Shown one piece after another: positions 43,980 through 55,930 of a stretch of 64,000 bases of DNA. Each line of letters begins with the position of its first letter. The first letter of the stretch is position 1. This DNA is from Paragonimus westermani (lineage: Eukaryota; Platyhelminthes; Trematoda; Plagiorchiida; Troglotrematidae), in NCBI GenBank assembly GCA_008508345.1, contig QNGE01001262.1, positions 8,223-72,222 of the forward strand, written 5' to 3'. Both the position numbers and the translations under genes were made by a program. The notes beneath the pieces are model-generated. The model was not told the origin of the DNA. It did no database searches and saw only the letters and a list, made by a program, of their open reading frames with translations.

Positions 43980-45680
43980 GGTTATGTGCGGCTTTCTAAA
44001 AGACGGCGAATGCTTCTGTCAAGAAGAGCACGGAAAAAGCTTACCACATTGCGTGGAACATGGGATAAATCATCCTTGTTTAACCTACTGATATGGTTAT
44101 AATAAAAGGCAACTAAAATCTTACGGTAACTTACCGTGCTATCAAAGTCGGGCCAGCCGAAGCTATGGACTAACTTAAAGTTCCGCACGTGCTGTCTCAT
44201 GTTATAGAGCTTATAAAAAACTGGTATGGCTTAAGGAAGAGTTACTAATAATCTGATCAACATAATGGCTTTCGTTTGTGCTTGCGAGATACAGCGAAGA
44301 GGATATCTGTCCTCGACGGTACCTCCTCACAGACTTCACGTGTTGTGCCCAGACATTCTGTGGTACTTCTAATGACAGTGGAGTCAAAGCTACCTTCTGA
44401 TGCTTGTTGAGAATATTGCATCCAATACGTTTTTAAGCATCTGCAATGCCCCGAGTACTCCTGAATTATCCATGATGTGCTACATCTCAAGTGTTCTATA
44501 AATATTGATGAGAAGCTTCCTGATATAAAGCGAGATGATAATAGGCCCCCATACCTGGTATTACGACATCCCAGTCACTTCAACATTTTGGGAGAAAATA
44601 CCCACTGCTATACGGAAAAACTGTTCTGTGCCCTGTAGAAACGCAGATAGCCATCAAAAAGTCATCTCACTCAATCCAAAGGAGTGTAGTTTCATGGAGA
44701 GCCCTTGATCAGTTAACTTGTTAGAGGTATTATTGAAATCAACAAAAATTACATTTGCGATATGGCCCTGATCCTCTATCCCTCTCTATCCGTCCTTTGT
44801 AATGAGCTTTGTGATGCGACAGTGCTAACGCTTGGGACCGTGCTTGGCTGGTCTAAAGTGCACAAAGCTGGTCAGATGGACTGATCTCCTCTCTAACCGG
44901 CATTCCGAGGTGTTTCACCACAATACTAATCAGGCTGACGTGTCGATAATCAACAGGTGTGCTGTTCCCTTTTAGAACCATGGAACACACGACCGCCCCG
45001 TCGTACTCCATGAAAGAGTTTCCATTTTTAGTAGATTTTTAAGAGATTAGAGTAGGCAGGTTTAGTACCTGGTTAAAATCATCTCGAGCTGCTTCGCAAA
45101 CTGTTAATCAAACTGGTAATCACAAGACCACCGCCATATGTCTTCCAGGCACTTGTCAGCGTCTGGATCAACTGCAAGTCCACGTAGTTAATTTATGAGG
45201 GCATTCATTTGAGGCGCAGAAGTCGACAACGTCTTCATGATGTTGCTGCTATAATAAGGCACGGCTGACGAACTGCAGCGGTCCTCATAGCACCGAGGTC
45301 TGTTCTCCAGGTTTTAGGAAAATGCGGTCGGTCACCGCACTCAACACAGCATTAAAACAACACGATGAGATACTTCTTCGGGCCCAATCACATTTGTGAA
45401 ACCAAGCTGCATGCAACGTCGGTAGATTTCCTGAAGACGAGGGCCAACGTTTGCAGAGTTTAGTTAGATGTAAATCCTGCCAGTTTACTAAAGAACTCCT
45501 CCTTTGGCACTCGAGGAGTAAGATCTAGAAGGTCAATTGCGGGTAAATCTGAGGAAGACTGCCAGTGTACTTGAGGCACGGCGAAGTATGCTAGGGTCAT
45601 ACATCTGTTCGATGCGTGTCCACGGGTGAACTGCAGGACATCAGACAAATTAGAAGGATCACAATGGACCACAGTGTTTT
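43980..45680 (-). pseudogene. Second LINE family, decayed EN-RT remnant
   Basis: Reading the minus strand from 45680: a weak endonuclease-like FAVPQVHWQSSS (about 45560), then around 44930 VDYRHVSLISIVVKHL, and at about 44755 FVDFNNTSNKL (the FDFxKAFD motif with both aspartate context and A lost), KLHSFGLSEM and WLSAFLQGTEQFFRI. This is the order of CR1/Jockey-type reverse transcriptases but differs from the abundant family. The GVPQGS box is destroyed and no YADD is seen. Ends are approximate. Confidence 0.45.
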
Positions 45681-45954
45681 AGTCTCGCGACTGAATTTTA
45701 ATTTAACCAGGGTAAAATTGCTTGCTAGGGTATTGTAGTAAATACGACCATTTTTATTAGTGAAAAATTTTGTTTTTGTTGGCGAGGCGATCATTTTAGG
45801 CCTGTGGACTTAAGCATCCCGTGCAGTATCCTGACCCAACTACCTTCGATTATATGTTCTGAACGCAACTTAACGTAGTTCCACTGGATTGTTATCTTCA
45901 TAGTGAGAGAACCTTTATTGATGAAACTGAACCGGGCATTTTATTTCTCTCTCT

Positions 45955-46720
45955 GATTCCTACATGAGGTCCACAAGGGTCACTGTGGTGCCCTCTTATA
46001 TCTTATATTAACAACAACAGCCATCCGGATGACATTTCCACTGACACTCTTCTTTATGCTGATGGCCTAAAAATCTAGAATTGTATTAATCCCAGTGCAC
46101 CGCAGGTCAATTTCGTGCAACCAACGTATGCTTGGATGGATAGAATTTCCTAGTAAAGGAGAATAATTGCGCATACATGCCCGGTGGGAACTCTCGTAAT
46201 AACTTCGAAGTGCTTGATGCGATCAGCACAGTATACAGTACCAAAGTAGATCTAAAGAAAGGTATAGGCATCTGGCTGTCGCTCACCTTATCCTACTCCT
46301 GTCACCGTCAGATAGCCGCCAAAAAGTGTTTGGAAATTTTGGCGTGATGATGTGGACAATCACCGTAGAGACAGACATACATTCCACACGGTTTGTGAGG
46401 ACTCTATGAGACCACCGATTGAGTATGCCAGGAAACCCGTGTATATGAGCCTGAGAAATGACTAACTCGCCAATGATTATGCCCAGTAATAGCCACAATA
46501 ATGGCCAATAGCTTGCAGCATGTGAATGATGGGTTACGACTTGAAATTCTTGATGTCAAGCCGTCAGCGTGGGACTGGGTTATTCGCATCAGTGGCGACG
46601 AGTGCTTGCGCATATTTCATGATGGAACTCCTGAAGAAAGGTTCGCTACACATAAAGCTCAAACAATTGTAGTGTTGACCAGAGTGGACCTCAAGAAGTA
46701 CCCAGAAACATGGCCACCCA
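45955..46720 (+). pseudogene. LINE RT C-terminal fragment (copy J)
   Basis: Reads a damaged GPLxxYINNNSHPDD, then DTLLYADGLKI near 46050 (YADD box as YADG) and NPSAPQVN, then VDLKKGIGIWLS near 46250, and MANSLQHVNDGLRLEILDVK (46501 onward), matching the RLEILDLYPLE tail of the family. From about 46590 a second, shorter VDLKKYPETW appears, as if part of the same region were repeated. Confidence 0.6.
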
Positions 46721-47099
46721 GTTAGCACGACCGTCTTTTGAGTGTCCATCGACCGTTTTACGTGTGTCTTTCGAGTGTCTTGACTGGACACTTGGAAGTC
46801 ATTCATCAGACAGTCAGAAGGAAAATTCCCCGTAGGCCTTGTTTCGTTAAGAACACTTGTCGACCACGCTTTAACTTGCCGTCATTAAGGAACACGTCTT
46901 GTTTTTAGACTATATCCTAACGGAATCACGCCTTCCCGCAGCGTTATTGATATATCGGGCGATCCATATTCTTATTAACTTCACGAAAAGACAACCAAAA
47001 AACGCTATTCTATATTAGGCATGGAAGAGTGAAGAAGAATCTTTACTTATGGGAGAAGTTTCCCGTGTAGACAAGAAAGATTTTCTAACCCTTCAAGGG
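46721..47099. other. No recognisable gene
   Basis: No domain or repeat is recognised. Confidence 0.3.
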
Positions 47100-47610
47100 G
47101 CCCGTGTCCGACACTTAACCGAATATGCTATAGCATTGGCCCATGTAGAACATGGCCCACAGCGACTGAACGGTTTCCTGCGGGTTTTGGTGGGCCATGA
47201 GGAAAATCATCGAAAGAAGCATCCCATGAAATAATCCTCCTGAAGGTAAATGTTTATGAACATCACCTCGAAATCTGCATTCATCTTTTCAACAGAATTA
47301 GTGACATTTGTTTCAATCAAACCGTAAAGTCAGACATCTTTAATCGCTAATCCTTCGAGCTCGCTGAGGCAAGAGTTGTGCATGTTGGACGGTTTTGCTC
47401 TTCTACAGAATTACATGGGAAATAAGCTGCTGCTGTTTATTATCATGTGTTACATACGGAGAGTACTTTCTGATGGTTATTTAATTCTTGTTCTTTGTTA
47501 AATATTAACTGGAGAGTTGAATTTCAAAACCACCCATAAAACATTATTATGGTTCGTGTTCGAATATTTCACAAGTTCACGAGGTTATGTTGAGGTTACC
47601 CTGTGTAAAC
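47100..47610 (-). repeat. Dispersed repeat Y, copy 2
   Basis: Partner of 20880-21390. On the minus strand 47280-47100 it reads FRGDVHKHLPSGGLFHGMLL, then AMFYMGQCYSIFG, aligning with the unrecognised frame of copy 1, with stops soon after. The higher-coordinate part is AT-rich and non-coding. Confidence 0.7.
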
Positions 47611-48022
47611 AGACAAATGTCCGTAGTGTGATTGCAATGCCCAGAAGGAATTCTGTAAGATTGTTATGCTTCATATTTGCTCTATCTCCATTATTTACGG
47701 AGATATGGAATTTTAAAGATACCCGTGAAACTGGTGTTGATATTGTTTGCTTTCGTTCACTGCACATTTCCCTAGCATTCTCTGCAGGTTTCCCCAGTGT
47801 GCATCGAAGTGTGATGCAGTCGCTCCAAAGTCGATGGCGAAATTTCCTAAACACGTGCATTACTAACTGTATGTTTCCGATGAACTTGTGTAGACCATCC
47901 AATAAAATTTCCAAGTTTACGGATATTTTGCAATATTCTTCATGGGCGGCGGCAATAAGCCCGGAGAGCTTAAGAAAGATGAAGGGGAATCCGTTTTTAA
48001 AAAAATCGAATTTTGTGGACCG
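47611..48022. other. No recognisable gene
   Basis: Open on both strands over about 110-176 codons (plus 47517-48047, minus 47914-47585) without a known motif. It borders the 3' end of the LINE at 48023. Confidence 0.3.
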
Positions 48023-49676
48023 CGATTTCAGCTATTTCAGCGATTGATACACGGGTTCGAGGCAACGACCCAAGGTTCCCGGATCCAGTCGGTTTTCCTT
48101 GCTCAGTGTCAGCGGACGTCTGTTGATCTGAAAGGCGATCATTGAAAACAGGGTGTAGCACCTCTCTTGCGCATTACAAGGAATACCAAGAGCAAAGTGC
48201 AATTTCAGGTAAACGAGAATCAAGCAAAGCTTTAAAACGATCTCTAGAAGCGCTGCTGACGACATCAGAAGGAAGGCTGTTCGAATGGTTAATAACCCTT
48301 CAGGAAAAGAACTGCTACCTAAGAACGGTTCGAGGACGAAGCTTGAAGAGCTTCCTATTATGTCCTAGTCGGCCGTCACCATTCGCTACAGTGAAGAACT
48401 GTTCTGCAGGACCTACTCTAAAGTAGAAGTGTGTGAGTATTGAATCACCGCGCAGGCTTCGAAATTCAAGTGGGTATATGTCAAGAATTTCAAGTCGAGA
48501 CAGGTGAGTAACATTACTCAGGCCCGCGACCATCTTGGTAGCCGCGCGTTGGACACGCTCAACAGCTAATGTCTTTCTTCAGGCCGCTATACACGACCTG
48601 ATTGGCATACTCGAGAAGCGGTCTCATATAAATCCCGTAAAGCGTTTGAACAGCTTTCTTGTCNNNNNNNNNNNNNNNNNNNNNNNNNNNNNNNNNNNNN
48701 NNNNNNNNNNNNNNNNNNNNNNNNNNNNNNNNNNNNNNNNNNNNNNNNNNNNNNNNNNNNNNNNNNNNNNNNNNNNNNNNNNNNNNNNNNNNNNNNNNNN
48801 NNNNNNNNNNNNNNNNNNNNNNNNNNNNNNNNNNNNNNNNNNNNNNNNNNNNNNNNNNNNNNNNNNNNNNNNNNNNNNNNNNNNNNNNNNNNNNNNNNNN
48901 NNNNNNNNNNNNNNNNNNNNNNNNNNNNNNNNNNNNNNNNNNNNNNNNNNNNNNNNNNNNNNNNNNNNNNNNNNNNNNNNNNNNNNNNNNNNNNNNNNNN
49001 NNNNNNNNNNNNNNNNNNNNNNNNNNNNNNNNNNNNNNNNNNNNNNNNNNNNNNNNNNNNNNNNNNNNNNNNNNNNNNNNNNNNNNNNNNNNNNNNNNNN
49101 NNNNNNNNNNNNNNNNNNNNNNNNNNNNNNNNNNNNNNNNNNNNNNNNNNNNNNNNNNNNNNNNNNNNNNNNNNNNNNNNNNNNNNNNNNNNNNNNNNNN
49201 NNNNNNNNNNNNNNNNNNNNNNNNNNNNNNNNNNNNNNNNNNNNNNNNNNNNNNNNNNNNNNNNNNNNNNNNNNNNNNNNNNNNNNNNNNNNNNNNNNNN
49301 NNNNNNNNNNNNNNNNNNNNNNNNNNNNNNNNNNNNNNNNNNNNNNNNNNNNNNNNNNNNNNNNNNNNNNNNNNNNNNNNNNNNNNNNNNNNNNNNNNNN
49401 NNNNNNNNNNNNNNNNNNNNNNNNNNNNNNNNNNNNNNNNNNNNNNNNNNNNNNNNNNNNNNNNNCGAGTTTGGTGTGTTCGCGGATTTCCCGCCTACAC
49501 CTGTTTCGGACAATGTGAAACGCGCTTATGTCCTCTGAGTTTCCTGTAAGCTTATGCTTCGCGAATAAATGGGAACGGTTGTCGAGAAGACGATGTATCC
49601 TGCGTGGAAGGGGTGGCCGATAAGAGAAAATGCACAGGTTGCGCGGTATAAATAAGTCGTCTGATTTCTGAGTTGC
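48023..49676 (-). mobile_element. CR1-like LINE copy E, with internal gap
   Basis: Minus-strand copy about 92-95 percent identical by eye to copy A (13481-15610), with a 3' end carrying CAGCTATT and CAGCGATT units and a 5' truncation near 49676. It shares copy A's 2-nt deletion that ends ORF2 early. The middle, corresponding to about 14134-15394 of copy A, is an assembly gap. Confidence 0.85.
48664..49465. other. Assembly gap (802 Ns)
   Basis: Run of N inside LINE copy E. By comparison with copy A about 1260 bp are expected here. Confidence 0.99.
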
Positions 49677-49877
49677 GCGTTGAAATCTTCGCTCGCAATT
49701 TTTTCTTTGGCCCGCCGTGGCCCGCGAGGGGCCCGTGTGGGCTCCGCAACGTTTTGCTACTTGGGGGTTGTAACTCAATTTCATTCACTGCCTTATAAAG
49801 GGCACCGATGTGCGGAAGCTAGCTTGCTGAACACATCCAATAAAGTTTCAGAAGCCTAACGCACTACTGTTCTCCTA
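49677..49877 (+). promoter_or_regulatory. Promoter/poly(A)-like block, possible LTR fragment
   Basis: A GC-rich stretch (CCCGCCGTGGCCCGCGAGGGG) precedes CTTATAAAG (TATAAA 49794-49799), and AATAAA follows at 49839-49844. The close TATA to AATAAA spacing of about 45 bp is typical of the R region of an LTR. No second copy was found. Confidence 0.35.
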
Positions 49878-50345
49878 GCAATTTCAGCGATTCGTACACG
49901 GGTTCGAGGCTTGGTGCCCAATCAACCTTGATCCAGTCGGTTTATTTGTTTCTATGTCCAGCAGTTTTGTTTCTAAAATGTTGGAGAATTAGCCATCACA
50001 CTGCACGAAGGGGCGCTTTTATTTAGCTAAAGTTTGAAAACGAGACGAAATCGTTGATGAGGTCAACTGAGAGCAAAGCCGACAAGTGATCCTAAGGAAA
50101 TCAGGCCTACGAAAAATTGTTCGTTCAATCGTTTTTTGAGTGACTTACAGATGTTCCGTGAAAACTCTAAGGACGACGCTAAATATGGCCTCGTCGTTAG
50201 GCTATCCATCAAGATTAACATACTGGTTATGCATAACCTATAAGAAGGAATCCATGTTGAGTTGGGGAGAAAAGATTGTTCGAGGAGAAAAGCCTGAGGA
50301 TGGTGCGTTTTAACAGTCGCTTCATTATCTTGCATGGGATGATGG
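49878..50345 (-). pseudogene. LINE fragment with internal deletion (copy K)
   Basis: The 3' end (CAGCGATTCGTACACGGG, 49885 onward) and, from 50345 downwards, PCKIMKRLLKRTIL and SSNNLFSPTQHGFL of the RT are present. The RT palm and thumb between them are deleted or unreadable. Confidence 0.65.
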
Positions 50346-50441
50346 TAATTATCAGTGTTAACTATAGTTACATGATGTCAATCTATGGGTAGTGCGATGT
50401 GTCGAGGGCGCATATAGCGCATCCTTGTGCGCATTGTCCTT

Positions 50442-50513
50442 AAGTGAAAACAGCAGCGCGCTGTCCGCGGTCCGCTGGTCCGCGGACCAATTGGTCCGCT
50501 GCTGTTTCCACTT
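50442..50513. repeat. GC-rich hairpin with nested palindromes
   Basis: AAGTGAAAACAGCAGCG (50442-50458) pairs with CGCTGCTGTTTCCACTT (50497-50513) at 16 of 17 positions. Between them are two overlapping perfect 14-bp palindromes, TGGTCCGCGGACCA (50476-50489) and GGACCAATTGGTCC (50484-50497). Function unknown. Confidence 0.8.
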
Positions 50514-51029
50514 TACCTCAATAAATTGCCGGAGCGAGTTCTCATTTACAATCTCCTCTGTGTGCTTGACTTGAAAACCTGAAACTCAAGTGATCCCAAC
50601 ACTTCTTCCCTTTCCTCTAAAGAGCTGACACAGAAACTACCAACATTTATAAGTCCAAGTAAGCTGGGAGTCACAAGGAAACCTTTCTCCAAAAAATATA
50701 TCAAAAACTCGTCGGACCGTCTTTTAGTTCATTTAAATTATATACTCAATTTCGCGGGCAATATTGCCGGTAGACGGATACCATGTAACTATAGCTAAGG
50801 CTGGTATACCAGCTTTAATGCTGATCCCTCAGACCGGAGCTGCAGTAACTTTTTCACCATTTTTTCTCAGAAAAGGTTTGCCCGCATGACATCGGATGAA
50901 AACCGATTCAACCGTTGGAACGTGGACTCCAAACCACACGCATTCGCGTAACAATCAATTAGTCATCCAATTGGTTAGCCGCGGAGTCATGGTCTCAACG
51001 TTATTAAATATTAATAGAGTTAAACAAAT

Positions 51030-51095
51030 TTCAGCGGATTGTACGTGGGTTTGAAACTAGGTACCCGAATTGCCTGGATCCAGTCACTTTTTTCG
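51030..51095 (-). repeat. Isolated LINE 3' tail
   Basis: ATTTCAGCGGATTGTACGTG and TGGATCCAGTC match the terminal 3' region of the CR1-like LINE (compare 13490-13545). It is a very short 5'-truncated copy. Confidence 0.5.
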
Positions 51096-51129
51096 GTTTA
51101 ATGACTGGTAGTTATCTACTTACCTGATG

Positions 51130-51490
51130 GACAATCACTGCTCATTTTGTTAAGGTCACTTGCGTTGTTTTCAGGTCGTTGAAACTCGATTAGTGTTGAA
51201 AGACAGTCTTACGCTTTGTTGTCTTCCCTACGTGAACCGTATTATTCATTTTCATTCTCACAGCAGTTACTGTTTCCCTTACCCTTATTTCCTCCGAGTC
51301 TTGTAAAGTTCTAAATGCCGAAATTAGATATTTTCCTTCTACATTTTTTCTTGGGTAACGTATTATTTCCATCATTTATTGATGCACGGACAGTCGTTCC
51401 CCCCTGATCCAACCAAGGACCACTTGCTAAAGTGAGCTCAACCCCGTTTTATTGCCCACCATTGCTGAGCGCAAGGAAGTTGGGCATGAG
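51130..51490 (+). repeat. Dispersed repeat B, copy 3
   Basis: Blocks GTGTTGAAAGACAGTCTTACGC, GAACCGTATTATTCAT, CAGTTACTGTTTCCCTTAC and GTGAGCTCAACCCCGTTTTAT parallel 7740-8050. Confidence 0.6.
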
Positions 51491-52739
51491 GAAACCTTGA
51501 CTAAAGTCGCATGGCATCCGCCAGAGAGGACGGATGTTAACCGAAATCCCAGTCGACATTCAGAATTCAAATGAGCGTCACACTGGATGAGTGGCGTTCC
51601 CAACGGTAATAGCTAAATGATCGTTGTCCTAGTGAATGTCGCCCACAGTAGTAGAGATGGCGTGGGTTCAATATACACTTACGGGTGATACCGCAATACC
51701 GACACCCACAATAACTTTGGTGCTAGTGGTTTGTAACAAATTTACATTCACAAGGTAATTTGAAACTGCGCGGTGGTACTGGTAAGGCAACTCGAAAGTG
51801 ATCTCACCACAGATTTTATTCTGTTGTGCATTGATTCAATTAGTACCGCATTAAGTCCGCTCATTTTGAGCACCTTCCCACTGTCCGTTTGGAAGATAGA
51901 CTAACTCTGTCGTTGGATATTCACAAAGGAATTTATTAGTTCAACAGATTACGTGTAACTTGATGTGGTCTTGAATCGTTAGCGAACGAATGAAAATACT
52001 CGAATTCCTCAACATTTGTTTCGGACACCTGGCGCTTCAACAAGGGTAGATAACAGCGTCCTCGCGTCATGGAATTTCGGCATTCTGCGAGAATGCTGAG
52101 GTCGGGATTTGTGGAAATTGCAACCGGTCTCAAAAATTGTAGCGTCATCGAGGCTTTTTCTGCTTCTCTAGACCACCATTCCGCCACCGAATGATCAAGA
52201 ACTTCTCTGCCACTCGAGGCTGCTACGATGTGTCAGGTTCCACTTTCCCTCTTGGTCGAAAATCAATTGGGTACTCATAACTACGGTGACGTTCCCCTTA
52301 CTATCAGCCATAGTCCCTCAAAGCTTAAGAAACGATTCTTACATACGCAATGTTTTAAGTAGTTCTTAAAGTTTTATTGATGATTAGGTCCCACCCAGAC
52401 CGAATGCTGCTAAGCATGATTGCTGTTTTTCTGGGGCTTACAGAGCTAAGAGAGGATCCGGCCCAGGGTTAGCCATAGGGACATTGATGATCCCACCGGA
52501 AAAGAGGGAAAGCCTGTCCGAATCCACCGCTGTTTTTCCCGCCAGGCTTCATCCTGCTCTGATGAATGTTTCTAATGAAGTTTCGATGGCCGGTTAGAGG
52601 AAGACCTCACCGTAAAGACAGAAGAGCTGAAATTGAGAAGTTGGCTATTCGGGTTCCATAAGAAACACCACAGACGCATAAAATCCGAACCCGTCTTGAC
52701 AGCCGGGACTGAAATTAGTACAACATCAGCAGTGTGCCT
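51491..52739. other. No recognisable gene
   Basis: It precedes the BEL/Pao element and should contain its 5' LTR, but no matching repeat was found after 57300. Nothing else is seen. Confidence 0.3.
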
Positions 52740-53720
52740 CCTGTTTGGTCGTTAGAGAGGGCACTCAGACGATTGATTCTTAAAGCCAATCTTCCGACAC
52801 TTGAGGTGGATAGTTTCGATGGATCCCTGGTGAATTAATTTAGCTTTCTAAGAAGTTCTGACGGTATCGTAGCAAATAAATTAGTTGACGAAGGATCGAA
52901 TCTTTCACATTTGTTTCACTGATGTTTCGGTTGAGCGAGATAGGCAATTAACCACCGCACACTCTTGCAAAAGGAGGTAGGGGTCACAGGGACTATGGGA
53001 ATTTAACATCAACAGGTTAACCGCCGATATGATATCATGCAAGCGGCACCTGAGGAAGCGTTCATGGACCATACGTTAGTTGTTGGCGGAGTTGATGGCT
53101 TGCGTGAACCAGCAAGTCATCTGAAGGGCTGTCACCTAGGTTGCTAGGTCGCAGTACATAGCCAAACAGCCCAACCAACCTCATTGAAGCAAATGAGCGA
53201 ATGTCTCACCACCTACAGAAAAGATGGGCACAAGTTGCTTAGAGCATAACTGAGTGCGGAAGGGAACCTACACTTACCGACCTATTAAATTTTGTAGAGA
53301 AAAGAGTGGTATACGGCACTGTCAGTATGGCCGGTTGGTTGCTCGCTCAGGAAGAAGAACGAGTAACCCCCATCCTCTTGACACTCTAGATTGAGGTACT
53401 TCATATGCAACGTTGGGGTGGGTGTAACGTATGAGGAGGTGAAATTGAAGTGTCCGGTTTTTATGGGCAACCACGATATATCTGATTGTGGTTGTTTCAG
53501 CGGCCATTCACTGGAGCAACGCGAGGCGATGGTGAAAAACATCGGACGTCGTTCTGTTTGTTCGAAAGCGAACCATGTAACAAGGCCTTGTAGGACAAAT
53601 ATATGATGTGCGCTACCGGGTTGTGGTCGACGCCATCATACGCTTGTCTATGAGGACAAGCCCGACCTGGGTAAGCAGGGGAGGACAAGGTCATCATTGC
53701 GCGGTGCAACGTCAAATCTA
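52740..53720 (+). pseudogene. BEL/Pao gag remnant with zinc motifs
   Basis: Recognisable pieces are LPTLEVDSFDGSLVN (about 52790), LSHLFH, then HLQKRWAQVA and GREPTLTDLLNFVEKRV (about 53210-53310). After a frame change come KCPVFMGNHDISDC, RSVCSKANHVTRPC (53391-53606), and in yet another frame CALPGCGRRHHTLVY (from 53608). These are the Cys/His motifs closing BEL gag. One cysteine of the first motif is replaced by F. Particle formation and RNA binding are inferred from the family. Confidence 0.75.
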
Positions 53721-53724
53721 ATCA

Positions 53725-54281
53725 GTGTGTATAAGATTCGTCCCGATGAGGTTGGTTGGCCCGGAAGCGTCGGTGACAAAGTATGCCTTTTTGAATAACT
53801 GGTCTTCCACTACGTTCCTTGATGAATCTAGTGCGAGGACAACTGGTTTACAGGGAGGGCTGTCTCAGATGTTGTCTCCTACTTTACATCGAACATGTGG
53901 GACACTGGCAATACGATACCAGTTGAGTTTCAACCGTTTGATCGGGAGCATTCTGTTTCAGCCGGTTTGGTTCATACGGTGAAACAGCTGCTGCTTACGC
54001 AGGCTGACGTCCTCCACCCATTGAAGGTAGATCGATGGGTTCATCTGAAATGTACCCCTTTCAAGAGCTTAACTGAAACCGTCGCAGGGATTTCAACGGG
54101 ATACAGTATCTCTGAAGTACACTGGATACAGGGAAAGAGACTGGTCATTATCAATGAACCTTATGCGAGTGGGGCTACTTTCGGTTGGAATCTCCAAGGT
54201 CCCTGTAGCACCAAAGCCCGGATTGAGCATCGTGTACTCCTTGATGGCGCGAGTCCGGTCTCGTTGGATGATTTGATCTGA
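53725..54281 (+). pseudogene. BEL/Pao A17 protease region
   Basis: The first frame reads VTKYAFLNNWSSTTFLDESS, the protease active-site region, where the expected DNGSD reads NNWSS, so the catalytic aspartate is gone. After a frame change near 53900 it continues through VHWIQGKRLVIIN and GATFGWNLQGPCS, the usual end of the domain (LGWxLxGP). It ends at TGA 54281. Confidence 0.75.
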
Positions 54282-54429
54282 AGGATGTGTGAGTTAGATT
54301 TCACTGACCGAAGCTTTTCGGAGGACAAAGAACCTTCCAAGGAAGACAGAGCAGCATCAAATATGACTGAAGACAGTGTAATACTCAAGGACAATCGCCA
54401 TGGGATTGGCTTGCTGTGGGGAAAAGAGA

Positions 54430-55930
54430 GTTAAGCATTGCACAGCAATGAGCAGATGGCTGAGAATCGCCTTGCTTCACTGACTAAAGGGTTGAGTCGA
54501 GAGACAGAACTAAGCGCTGGCTGTTCACCCTTGATACTAGAGCATATCAGGAAGGGATACATGAGTAAGACTGCTACAATTATAGCAGGGATATAATACT
54601 TGCCACACTCTCCCTTAGGTAATCCGATTGAGCCTGGTAAGATACGAGTACTCTTTGATTGTGCCGCTGAACATCGTGATGTGTATCTCAACAAAAGCTT
54701 ACTGCATGGTTCGGAAATAAGAGTTTGTTAGAAGTGTTTACGCGTTTTCGCAAATACCCGGTGGCAGGCTGCGCCAATATGTGCAGGTGAGAGTTTCATG
54801 TCGTGACCGAGGTGCATCAATTTTTCTCTGGTGGAGTTCTGAATCGTTTGAAGGACGATCGGATACTCACGATCTCAATGTCCGCCCATTCGGAGCCATA
54901 TCGTTGCTATTTTGTGGTTGGTTCGCACTATAAAAACATCCATGGATAATCAGCGTAAGGTTCCACTGAAGTGAAGGAGAACTTCTACATGGATAACTGC
55001 CCAATGTCGTTCAACCTAATATCAGAGGCTAGAGCCGTGGTAGATGAACTTCCAGCCATGCTACGGCTGTGCAGCTTGAGAATCACCAAATGGATTTCAA
55101 ACCGTAGTGAAGCCATTGAACATTTACCCAAAAGAGAAAAATCGTTGACTCTTGCCATCCTGAACTTCACAGTTGCGAATGTCAGCGAGCTCTAGACGTG
55201 ATGTGACATGTGGCAGGCGACTGCTTCTCATTTCAGATCAATCTCCCTCATACCGCTTATACGAAAAAAGGATTATTGAAGTGTGTGACCTCGTTACACG
55301 ATCCGTTTTGAACAGTGGCGCCAATCTGATTGCCGGCTCGCAGGTTGCTCTGAGACTTTTGTCAACAAGACATCGGTTGGGACACGATATAAAAGAGTAT
55401 GATCGGGTACGTTATGAAGGTAGGTTGAACGATGTCAAATCCATAGGTAGCGTGGCATTGCCCAGATGCGCCGTTTATGGAATTTCGTCAACAAGCCTTG
55501 TCGAAATGCGCATGGTCTGTGATGCGTCAGAAGTCATCGAAGAGGGGTTGCCTCAGATAATGGCATTTGGTAGGGCTTTCTAATAATAATAATAAATCTG
55601 GGGTGACCCCAAAGGCTACAGTTAGCATATCAAGGCTGAGACTAGCGACACCCGTTCTACCATCCAAGCCGATGTATTTCCCGATTCATGAGTTAAAACT
55701 TCCAATAGGCAATGCTGTACTCTGGACAGAGTCTGCTAGTGTCGCAATACCTATAGAACACTTCGTCACGTTCCGCAGCTTCCGTTGTCACTAGTGTGAG
55801 ACTCATCCACAACCTTATCTCTGTATCCCAATGGCGGCGTGCACCTTCAGAATTGAATTCGACCAACGCGGCATCTAGGGGAGTGCCAAAGGTGTCAGCA
55901 AGGAGATTACCCTCTGGCTGTGGGGTCCGA
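54430..55930 (+). pseudogene. BEL/Pao reverse transcriptase and RNase H remnant
   Basis: In order: EQMAENRLASLTKGLSRET (54440), a stop, YLPHSPLGNPIEPGKIRVLF and DCAAEHRD, LNKSLLHGS, then WWSSESFEG and LNVRPFGA near 54880. Next come ENFYMDNCPMSFN (DDC box as DNC) with RITKWISNRSEA (54971-55195), then SGANLIAGSQVALRLLS and MRMVCDASEVIEEG (about 55320-55545). RNase H follows from 55600: NAVLWTESASVA and, after a frame change, VSQWRRAPSELNSTNAASRG. Each catalytic box is altered or displaced by a frameshift. Confidence 0.8.

Noticed and set aside
47517..48047. 176-codon plus-strand frame as a gene
   Set aside because: No motif, open on both strands, starts in repeat Y and ends in the LINE 3' tail.
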